A DNA stretch of 6,492 nucleotides from Coriobacteriales bacterium (GTDB lineage Bacteria; Actinomycetota; Coriobacteriia; Coriobacteriales; UBA8131), in NCBI GenBank assembly GCA_031286975.1, contig JAITTM010000102.1, positions 1-6,492 on the forward strand, given 5' to 3'. Numbering within the stretch: position 1 is the stretch's first letter; each line of letters starts with the position of its first letter. The position numbers were made by a program, and so were the translations under genes. The notes beneath the pieces are model-generated. The model worked only from the letters and a program-made list of their open reading frames with translations, ran no database searches and was not told the origin of the DNA. This document shows, piece after piece, positions 1 to 6,176 of this stretch.

Positions 1-1288
1 GGGGATGTTTGCGCTCGTGGTTGTGGTCGCAGAAGGCCACACCGAGCTTGTAGGCAAGCGGGCGCTCCTTGACACCACCCACCAGGATGTCTGCGCCCCG
101 CTCCAGCAGGAACTTCTCCAATTCTGCGGGGTTGGCATCGTCGAGCACCACACAACCAGGGGCGACTATCTGCCGTATGACCTCGTAGTCCTCCGGGCGC
201 CCGGTTTGCGTGCCCACCATGACGGTGCGTATCCCCAGCTCGTTGAACTGGCGGATGAGCGAGATTGCCTTGAAGCCGCCGCCCACATAGATTGCCGCCT
301 GCTTGCCCGCGAGCTGCCGCCGATAGCGCGCCACGATGCCCGCAAGCCTGCCCCGCTGCTCGGCACAGAAGGCCTCCGTGCGTGCGATGAGCTGCTCGTC
401 GCCCAAGGCTCGGGCGATAATCATCAGCGAGTTGCTGGTATCCTCGATACCGTAGAAGCTCACCTTGACAAAGGGAATGCCGAGCTCTGCCTCCATGCGA
501 TTAGCAAGCGCGTGCATCGAGCCGGCGCACTGCACCACATTGAGTCGCGCCTGGGGCGCTCGCACCAGCTCGTCATAGCAGGAGTCACCCGTTATGCCGC
601 TCACGACCTCGATGCCAAGTTGCCTGAGGTAGCTCTTGACGATCCACATCTCACCGGCGAGGTTGAAATCCCCCAAGATGTTGATGCCGTGCGCCTTGCA
701 GCGCGCGTAGGGCTTTGAGCCGATGAGGCGCATGAGGGCATCGCCGGCGAGACGATACCCCATGGCCTTATGACCGGAGAAACCCGGGGATTGCACAGGT
801 ATCACGCGTATACCGTGCCGCCGCTCAGCGTCTTTGCAGACCTGCTCCACATCGTCGCCGATGACGCCGACGATACAGGTCGCATAGACGAAGATGAGCT
901 TGGGGTGATGGGCAGCGACCGCCTGATCTATCGCGCGGCTGAGCTTTTGCTCACCGCCGAAGATGATATCGGTCTCGCCCATATCGGTCGAGAAACTGTG
1001 GCGGTAGAGATCCTCACCGCTCGTCAGGCTGCCCCGTATGTCCCAGGTGTAGCTCGAGCAACCGATGGGCCCGTGAATGATGTGGAAGGCATCGGTGATG
1101 GGGTTGAGCACAACGCGCGCGCCGCAAAACGCGCAGGCGCGCTGGCTCACCGCGCCCGAGACGCTGTGTTTGCCGCAGGCGATGCCTGAGCCGCTGCAAC
1201 CCTCAGCATTGACGATGGAGGCCTTGCGCTCTTCGAGCAGCACCGTGCCACGAGCCGAGCGGGCTTTATGAAGCGTTGTCTGGAGCAT
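1..1288 (-). CDS. nifE: NifE, FeMo-cofactor assembly scaffold subunit (C-terminus cut off by window edge)
   Basis: NifE pairs with NifN to form the scaffold on which the NifB product matures into FeMo-cofactor before transfer to NifDK. The frame is open for 429 codons to the left edge; NifE proteins are usually about 450 residues or more, so only the tail is missing. The start is ATG at 1288, preceded by AGGTGAT at 1293-1299, a good match to the anti-Shine-Dalgarno complement. Likely 4Fe-4S ligands are Cys52 (QRACAFCG), Cys77 (HGPIGCSSYTWD) and Cys138 (ATCIVGVIGDD). Cys254 in NVVQCAGSMH matches the cofactor-region cysteine of NifE. The segments YTWDIRGSLTSGEDLYR and SFYGIEDTSNSL separate it from NifD, as does the lack of the NifD insertion. 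The C-terminal part includes GGVKERPLAYKLG and DHNHERKHP. It lies 50 bases downstream of nifK and is presumably co-transcribed. Extra cysteines occur at 31, 38 and 55. Nif identity is firm; NifE rather than another NifD paralogue is very likely. Confidence 0.93.
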   Translation of the reverse strand, partial: MLQTTLHKARSARGTVLLEERKASIVNAEGCSGSGIACGKHSVSGAVSQRACAFCGARVVLNPITDAFHIIHGPIGCSSYTWDIRGSLTSGEDLYRHSFSTDMGETDIIFGGEQKLSRAIDQAVAAHHPKLIFVYATCIVGVIGDDVEQVCKDAERRHGIRVIPVQSPGFSGHKAMGYRLAGDALMRLIGSKPYARCKAHGINILGDFNLAGEMWIVKSYLRQLGIEVVSGITGDSCYDELVRAPQARLNVVQCAGSMHALANRMEAELGIPFVKVSFYGIEDTSNSLMIIARALGDEQLIARTEAFCAEQRGRLAGIVARYRRQLAGKQAAIYVGGGFKAISLIRQFNELGIRTVMVGTQTGRPEDYEVIRQIVAPGCVVLDDANPAELEKFLLERGADILVGGVKERPLAYKLGVAFCDHNHERKHP

Positions 1289-1338
1289 CAGTATCACCTT
1301 CTTTCGGGCGAACGCAGGTCGCCTGCAACCGAGTGGGC

Positions 1339-2712
1339 TTACATTACGAACTCGAGGTCGGCATCTGAGCAGTCGCGATCCTGGCGATCCATAATCGTAT
1401 CGGCAAGAGCCTTGAGTAGCTGCAGGGCACCGCGATACCCCACGATGGGCAAATAGGAGTGCACGTAGCGGTCGAGCACAGGAAAACCAGCGCGCACCAG
1501 GGGGATGTCTTCTGCACGGGCAATCTGCTTGAACAGCGAAGGCCCCAGCAGTAGGTCGACGGGCTGTTGGATGATGCGCTGGTGTAGTTCGAAATAGTCC
1601 GTCTCGGCCTTATGCCAGCAGACGCCCTCCGCCACACCAAAGCTCGCAAGGAGGGCCTCAACCTGGCTGTCGAAATCCTTGGCAGGGGTGCCGGTGCCAA
1701 CAAAGGCGGGAACCATGCCGCACTCGAGCACAAAGGAGAGCAGACCCAGCACCGTGTCGGGGTCGCCACAGATGGCAACGCGTTTCTGGTCGAGGTATTG
1801 GTGCACGTCGAGCATGCAGTCGACCAGTTGCCCACGCTCCTCCTCAAGCACGGCGGGAACAGGCTTGCCGCTGTAGCGCGCCAAGGCCATCACCAGCTCG
1901 TCGGTCAGCGCGATGCCCAGCGGCAGCGGAAGCGCCTTGTACGCAACATCGTGCTTGTTCTTGAGCATGTTAGCAGCCGCCTCAGACGCGCAGGAGCCCA
2001 GGGCAAAGGAGTAGCTGGCATCACCTAGCGCCACAACCTCGGCGAGCGGGGTTCCACCTTTGGGATACATCTCAAAGGTGCCGGTCATGGGGGCATCGAA
2101 CACGCCGGTGGTGTCGGGCATCATGGTGAAGGCGATGTCGAACTCCTCGAAGTAATGCTTGATCTCGCGCATATCGCCGGGGTTGATGAACCCAGGAACC
2201 ACCATGACCTTGCCGCTGGGAACACCGCTCTTCTGAGCCATGTGGGTGATAAACCCGGCAGCCATGGACGCATAGCCCGTGATGTGGGAGCCCTGATAAC
2301 TGGGGGTTGAGCAGTAGATGACCTGCTTGCCCTCGGGCAGCTCCATGGCCGAGACGTAGGAGTTGAGGTCGTCGCCGATCGTCTCTGAAAGACAGGTCGT
2401 GTGCACCGCGATGACGGCGGGGTCATAGAGGTCGAAGATGTTGCGCACGGCGGTCTTGAGGTTCGCGCCGCCGCCAAAGACGCTGGCACCCTCGGTGAAC
2501 GCCGAGGTCGAGGCCATGGCGGGCTCCTTGAAGTGGCGCGTGAGAAACATGCGCTGGAAGGACACGCAGCCTTGCGAGCCATGACTGTGCGGCATGACGC
2601 CATGCACGCCCAGCGCCGCATAGATGGCACCGACGGGCTGACAGGTCTTAGCCGGATTGGCTACGAGTGCCGTGCGCTCCAGGACGGAGTCGCGGGGAGT
2701 TGCATCCAACAT
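1339..2712 (-). CDS. nifK: NifK, nitrogenase MoFe protein beta subunit
   Basis: This is the beta chain of the alpha2-beta2 MoFe protein. It shares the P-cluster with NifD and forms part of the docking surface for NifH. The product is 457 residues from ATG at 2712. The frame can also start at GTG 2715, directly before it. The Shine-Dalgarno AGGAGG (2722-2727) is 9 bases from ATG and 6 from GTG, so both fit; ATG is preferred by codon. P-cluster ligands are Cys24 (KTCQPVG), Cys49 (HGSQGCVSF) and Cys107 (TTCLSETIGDD), with spacings of 25 and 58 identical to Azotobacter NifK Cys70/95/153. The STPSYQGSHITGY segment carries the equivalent of beta-Ser188. It lacks the roughly 50-residue N-terminal extension of proteobacterial NifK, as in Clostridium pasteurianum. 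The nifD stop codon TGA (2712-2714) overlaps this start, which implies translational coupling and 1:1 synthesis. The stop is TAA at 1339. Confidence 0.97.
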   Translation of the reverse strand: MLDATPRDSVLERTALVANPAKTCQPVGAIYAALGVHGVMPHSHGSQGCVSFQRMFLTRHFKEPAMASTSAFTEGASVFGGGANLKTAVRNIFDLYDPAVIAVHTTCLSETIGDDLNSYVSAMELPEGKQVIYCSTPSYQGSHITGYASMAAGFITHMAQKSGVPSGKVMVVPGFINPGDMREIKHYFEEFDIAFTMMPDTTGVFDAPMTGTFEMYPKGGTPLAEVVALGDASYSFALGSCASEAAANMLKNKHDVAYKALPLPLGIALTDELVMALARYSGKPVPAVLEEERGQLVDCMLDVHQYLDQKRVAICGDPDTVLGLLSFVLECGMVPAFVGTGTPAKDFDSQVEALLASFGVAEGVCWHKAETDYFELHQRIIQQPVDLLLGPSLFKQIARAEDIPLVRAGFPVLDRYVHSYLPIVGYRGALQLLKALADTIMDRQDRDCSDADLEFVM

Positions 2713-4358
2713 CACTGCTCACCTCCTATACTGCCCACCAGCAAGGGCTCCTTGCGCCAGGGCGGGACAATCTGCTGCCATACGGGCGTGTTGAGATCCA
2801 TCACCAGGTCGTGCGCAAAATTGACCGCACCCTTAAAGCCGGCATAAGGCCCCGCATAGTCATAGCTGTGCAACTGGCGGGAGTGCGTCCCGCTCTTTTG
2901 CAGCACGTACTTATCCTTGATACCTGAGAAAAATACGTCAGGCTTGAGCGCCCGGATGAACTCCTCCGTCTCAAAGTGATTGAGGTCGTCAACCAAAAGC
3001 GTGCCGTTGTCCATCTCCTTTATGATGCCCTCGTAATAGCCAAGCGACTCGATCTCCTGCTTCAATGCCTCGAGCTTATCGGGAGAAAACCGGAGACGAT
3101 ACTTGCCGTCGACCGGCCCCAACTCAAGCTCCTCGATGTTCTTGCTGTCGGCGTCGATCTTGATGGAGCCTTTGATTTCGCGGCCCTCATAATCGTCGCG
3201 GTGCGCGAACTCGTAGCCGGCGATGACGGTCGACATGCCCAGATCGCGGAGCAGTGCCTGGTAGTGATGCGAGCGCGAGCCACCCACATAGAGGGCAGCG
3301 GTCTTACCGGCAAGCAGGGTCTTATAGTGCTCGATGTCCTCGGCAATCTGGGCGAGTTCGTCCTTGATGACCTCCTCGACGCGTGCACTGAGCGCAGTAT
3401 CCTCAAAGTAGGTGGCGATCTGGCGCAGGCTCCTGACAGTTGTGGTGAGTCCCACGAAGTTGACCTTGAGCCAGTCGGTGCCGTATTGCGCCTGCATCAT
3501 CTCGGCGATATAGTTGATGGAACGATGGCACTGCACCAAGTTGAGATCCGCCTTATGGGAGCGGCGCATCTCCTCGATGCTGCCGTCGCCGGTCATAACG
3601 GAGATAACATTGATGCCGCAGCGCTTGAGGATGCGCTCGGTCTCCCAACCGTCGCCGCCGATGTTATATTCACCCAGCAGGTTGACGTTGTATTGGGCGG
3701 TAGGCTCCGCGTCGTTGGATCCGATGATGCGCTTGATGAGCTGGTTGTTCGCGATGTGGTGCCCCGCTGATTGCGAGACGCCCTTGTAGCCTTCGCAGGA
3801 ATACGCGATGGTGGTGATGCCGTACTTCTCCTCAATGCGCGCCGCCACGGCGTTGATATCGTCCCCGATGAGCCCAACCGGACAGGTTGAGCAGATATTG
3901 ATGGCGGAGGGCGTGAACAGCTGCAGGGCCTCCTCGATGGCGGCAGTCAGCTTCTTCTCGCCACCAAAGACGATGTCGGTCTCGTGCATGTCGGTCGAGA
4001 AGGTGTAAGGAACAAGATTGAGCTCACCCTCGTCGTTACTCGCCTTATGACGGCGGGTGCCCCAGGTATAAAACGAGCAGCCAATGGGCCCATGCACGAT
4101 GGTGAGCGCGTCTTTGAGCGGCGCCAAGACAACGCCCTTGCAGCCGGCATAGCAACAGCCGCGGTGCGAGAGGATGCCGGGGATGGTGCGCACATTTGCC
4201 ATGATCTCCTGCGGCGACTCAAGCGTATGATCCACAACGAGCAGGTGCTTCTTGCGGTTCTTGTAGACCTTGGGTTCGTATTTGTCCAATACGTCGTCGA
4301 GGTAGGCCGTCGATACGGGGACGGCGGCGACTTCTTTTTCAAGGGTTTTGGGTGCCAT
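2712..4358 (-). CDS. nifD: NifD, nitrogenase MoFe protein alpha subunit (long, insertion-bearing type)
   Basis: This alpha chain holds FeMo-cofactor, the site of N2 reduction. From ATG 4358 it has 548 residues. The frame extends upstream to 4451, but that would overlap nifI2, and an ideal AGGAGG at 4367-4372 marks 4358 as the start. P-cluster ligands are Cys68 (HRGCCYAG), Cys94 (HGPIGC) and Cys159 (STCPVGLIGDD). Cofactor ligands are Cys277 (LVQCHRSINY) and His497 (LHSYDYAGPY). Supporting cofactor-pocket residues are Val76, Arg102, Gln196 and His200 (GVSQSAGHH), Arg362 (GGSRSHH) and Lys481 (homocitrate contact), matching Azotobacter Val70, Arg96, Gln191, His195, Arg359 and Lys426. The Cys277-His497 gap is 220 residues against 167 in Azotobacter. 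The roughly 53 extra residues lie around 396-455 and correspond to the insertion known from C. pasteurianum NifD. Extra cysteines at 69 and 73 flank the first P-cluster ligand. It follows nifI2 by 13 bases and overlaps nifK. Confidence 0.97.
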   Translation of the reverse strand: MAPKTLEKEVAAVPVSTAYLDDVLDKYEPKVYKNRKKHLLVVDHTLESPQEIMANVRTIPGILSHRGCCYAGCKGVVLAPLKDALTIVHGPIGCSFYTWGTRRHKASNDEGELNLVPYTFSTDMHETDIVFGGEKKLTAAIEEALQLFTPSAINICSTCPVGLIGDDINAVAARIEEKYGITTIAYSCEGYKGVSQSAGHHIANNQLIKRIIGSNDAEPTAQYNVNLLGEYNIGGDGWETERILKRCGINVISVMTGDGSIEEMRRSHKADLNLVQCHRSINYIAEMMQAQYGTDWLKVNFVGLTTTVRSLRQIATYFEDTALSARVEEVIKDELAQIAEDIEHYKTLLAGKTAALYVGGSRSHHYQALLRDLGMSTVIAGYEFAHRDDYEGREIKGSIKIDADSKNIEELELGPVDGKYRLRFSPDKLEALKQEIESLGYYEGIIKEMDNGTLLVDDLNHFETEEFIRALKPDVFFSGIKDKYVLQKSGTHSRQLHSYDYAGPYAGFKGAVNFAHDLVMDLNTPVWQQIVPPWRKEPLLVGSIGGEQ

Positions 4359-4366
4359 GCGCCCCA

Positions 4367-4372
4367 CCTCCT
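4367..4372 (-). promoter_or_regulatory. nifD ribosome binding site
   Basis: The minus strand reads AGGAGG, eight bases before ATG 4358 and overlapping the nifI2 TAA stop (4372-4374). It decides the nifD start: the longer in-frame alternative at 4451 lies inside nifI2. The overlap of stop codon and Shine-Dalgarno suggests that ribosomes finishing nifI2 hand over to nifD. Confidence 0.85.
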
Positions 4373-4755
4373 TAATAGGCATCTGCCGCGTGCTCGCCGT
4401 TACGCACGCGATAGGAGTCGGATATGGGCAGTACGAATATCTTACCGTCACCGGGGGTCTTGGTCTGATTCACCTCGGTAAGAAGTTTGACGATGGGGCT
4501 TATATCCTCATCCTCGACGATCAGCGTGAACAGGCGCTTGGATATGAGGCGCGTCGGCTCTGACAGCGCCTCGCCCAGAGTGCTCTGGGGCACATCGCCC
4601 TCCTCCAAGATGGCCTCGACAATCGACTCGTTCATCAGCTTCTTGCCGCGCCCCAACACGATTTGACAGGTAAACGAGGGGTAGCCGGCATCCGCCAGGG
4701 CGACCTTCGTCTCGTTCACCTTTGTCGGCCTGATAACGGCCATGATCTCTTTCAT
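4372..4755 (-). CDS. nifI2: NifI2, PII-family regulator of nitrogenase activity
   Basis: NifI2 forms a hetero-oligomer with NifI1. In methanogens that complex binds NifDK and blocks NifH docking when 2-oxoglutarate is low, a reversible ammonium switch-off. From ATG 4755 the product is 127 residues. PII-family features are the N-terminal strand MKEIMAVIRPTKV, the GRGK turn at 35-38, a long T-loop region at roughly 38-72 with SEPTRLISKRLFTLIVEDED following, and the C-terminal TKTPGDGKIFVLP block (98-110), then RVRNGE. The T-loop is longer than in NifI1 and lacks the uridylylated tyrosine context of GlnB. An upstream in-frame GTG (4758) is possible, but AAGGAAGG at 4762-4769 is 6 bases from the ATG and only 3 from the GTG. 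The start overlaps the nifI1 stop (TGA 4755-4757). The function is inferred from the family and from position between nifH and nifD. Confidence 0.93.
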   Translation of the reverse strand: MKEIMAVIRPTKVNETKVALADAGYPSFTCQIVLGRGKKLMNESIVEAILEEGDVPQSTLGEALSEPTRLISKRLFTLIVEDEDISPIVKLLTEVNQTKTPGDGKIFVLPISDSYRVRNGEHAADAY

Positions 4756-5081
4756 CACAGACCTTCCTTACCATTTGAGACGGTGTAGGCCTTCTCGACG
4801 GGTGACACAAAGATGCGCCCGTCTCCAAAGTTGCCCGTATCACCCGTTTTTGCCGCGGATAAAATCACGCGAACCGCGTCGTCAGTGTCGTCGTCCTCGC
4901 AGACGATCAACAGCATCTCCTTGGGTATCTCGTCATAGACCAGCTCTCCGATCTTGACGCCCTTCTGTCGGCCGCGCCCAAAGACGCTCATCTTGGTGAT
5001 AGCCGGAAAATTGGCAGAAAGCAGCTCCTGCATGACATTCGGAACCTTCTCGGGACGTACGATAGCTCGTATCAGTTGCAT
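4755..5081 (-). CDS. nifI1: NifI1, PII-family regulator of nitrogenase activity
   Basis: NifI1 is the partner of NifI2 in post-translational switch-off of nitrogenase. From ATG 5081 it has 108 residues, usual for NifI1. It begins with the PII beta-strand MQLIRAIVRPEKV, has GRGRQKG at 35-41, a short T-loop ending at YDEIPKEMLLIVCEDDD (49-65), and the ligand-binding C-terminal block TGNFGDGRIFVSPVEKAYTVSNG (82-104). The start is set by AAGGAG at 5088-5093, 6 bases upstream. A longer frame from 5108 would overlap nifH and adds MEYERKEKT, which no PII protein needs. It begins 16 bases after nifH and shares a GTGATG junction with nifI2. No uridylylation-type T-loop tyrosine motif is seen, so control is expected to be by 2-oxoglutarate and ATP/ADP binding, as in the characterised archaeal pair. 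Confidence 0.94.
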   Translation of the reverse strand: MQLIRAIVRPEKVPNVMQELLSANFPAITKMSVFGRGRQKGVKIGELVYDEIPKEMLLIVCEDDDTDDAVRVILSAAKTGDTGNFGDGRIFVSPVEKAYTVSNGKEGL

Positions 5082-5097
5082 GGTTTTCTCCTTACGC

Positions 5098-5931
<834 letters not shown>

Positions 5932-5975
5932 TTATCCTCGGGTTCTTCTGCCAGTGCCTGAGGCGATGTTCCTGC

Positions 5976-6022
5976 AAACAAAAAGCCCACACCTCCCCTT
6001 TTTCTTAGGGAGAAGTGCGGGC
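5976..6022 (-). terminator. Rho-independent terminator or attenuator in the nifH leader
   Basis: On the minus strand, 14 bases at 6022-6009 (GCCCGCACTTCTCC) pair with 14 bases at 5998-5985 (GGGGAGGTGTGGGC). All 14 positions pair, three of them as G-U. The loop is 10 bases, A-rich, and the stem is followed at once by TTTTTGTTT (5984-5976). The plus strand has no U tract after the stem, so the signal is directional, towards nifH, ending 53 bases before its start codon. No minus-strand gene lies between nifV and nifH for it to end, so it most likely works as a conditional attenuator of nif transcription. Hairpin and U tract are seen directly; conditional control is inference. Confidence 0.85.
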
Positions 6023-6064
6023 ATCATCGCCTGTCGTTCACGTCCCGGCGACGCCATTGTCGCC
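6020..6064 (-). promoter_or_regulatory. Candidate ANTAR-type dual-hairpin antiterminator upstream of nifH
   Basis: The first hairpin (6064-6047, minus strand) is GGCGAC, loop AATGGC, GTCGCC: six perfect pairs and a hexaloop with A at position 1 and G at position 4, the hallmark of RNAs bound by ANTAR antiterminator proteins. A second, weak hairpin at 6031-6020 is GGC, loop GATGAT, GCC. It has G at loop position 4 but not A at position 1, and only three pairs. Its 3' arm (6022-6020) is the first part of the terminator stem, so the two structures exclude each other, as in the eut and nas leaders. The first hairpin fits the motif well and the second does not fully, so this remains a hypothesis. 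A weak minus-strand -10 (TACAGT, 6077-6072) would start the RNA right at the first hairpin, but it has no clear -35. Confidence 0.4.
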
Positions 6065-6130
6065 AAAAACAACTGTAGAGGCCTTTTGTTACCGGGTGAT
6101 TTCTGAACAGGGAACGTGTTGTAACAGTTG

Positions 6131-6155
6131 CCGTGGTGGCGCAGACCACACACGG
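6131..6155. repeat. Inverted repeat in the nifH-nifV divergent region, possible operator
   Basis: The plus strand reads CCGTG GTGG, six bases (CGCAGA), CCAC, one extra A, CACGG. This gives nine paired positions with a single bulged base. It covers the place where a -35 element for the nifV -10 at 6165 would sit, and it is upstream of the nifH leader hairpins. It could be an operator for a regulator of one or both genes, or a hairpin in a long nifH leader RNA. No known binding motif was recognised. Confidence 0.45.
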
Positions 6156-6164
6156 AAGCTCGGC

Positions 6165-6170
6165 TATGAT
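6165..6170 (+). promoter_or_regulatory. Candidate -10 element for a leaderless nifV transcript
   Basis: TATGAT lies 6 bases before the ATG at 6177. A transcript starting the usual 6-8 bases downstream would begin at or beside the start codon. No Shine-Dalgarno sequence precedes this ATG, unlike every other gene here. This is the arrangement of leaderless actinobacterial genes. The -35 region is poor: CAGACC at 6142-6147 with a 17-base spacer. Confidence 0.45.
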
Positions 6171-6176
6171 TATGCC

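Noticed and set aside
5..1189. Plus-strand open frames across 5-718 and 770-1189
   Set aside because: They lie opposite NifE, which is read continuously on the minus strand from 1288 to the window edge with conserved cysteines.
2976..3770. Plus-strand open frame opposite nifD (264 codons)
   Set aside because: Its composition (many Leu, Val, Asp, Ala) is what the complement of a coding strand gives; the minus strand is clearly nifD.
2712..4358. Vanadium or iron-only alternative nitrogenase
   Set aside because: No delta-subunit gene (vnfG/anfG) lies between nifD and nifK, and nifE follows, as in Mo-nitrogenase operons.
4359..4451. Longer NifD starting at 4451
   Set aside because: The added N-terminus overlaps nifI2, does not resemble NifD, and an ideal ribosome binding site fixes the start at 4358.
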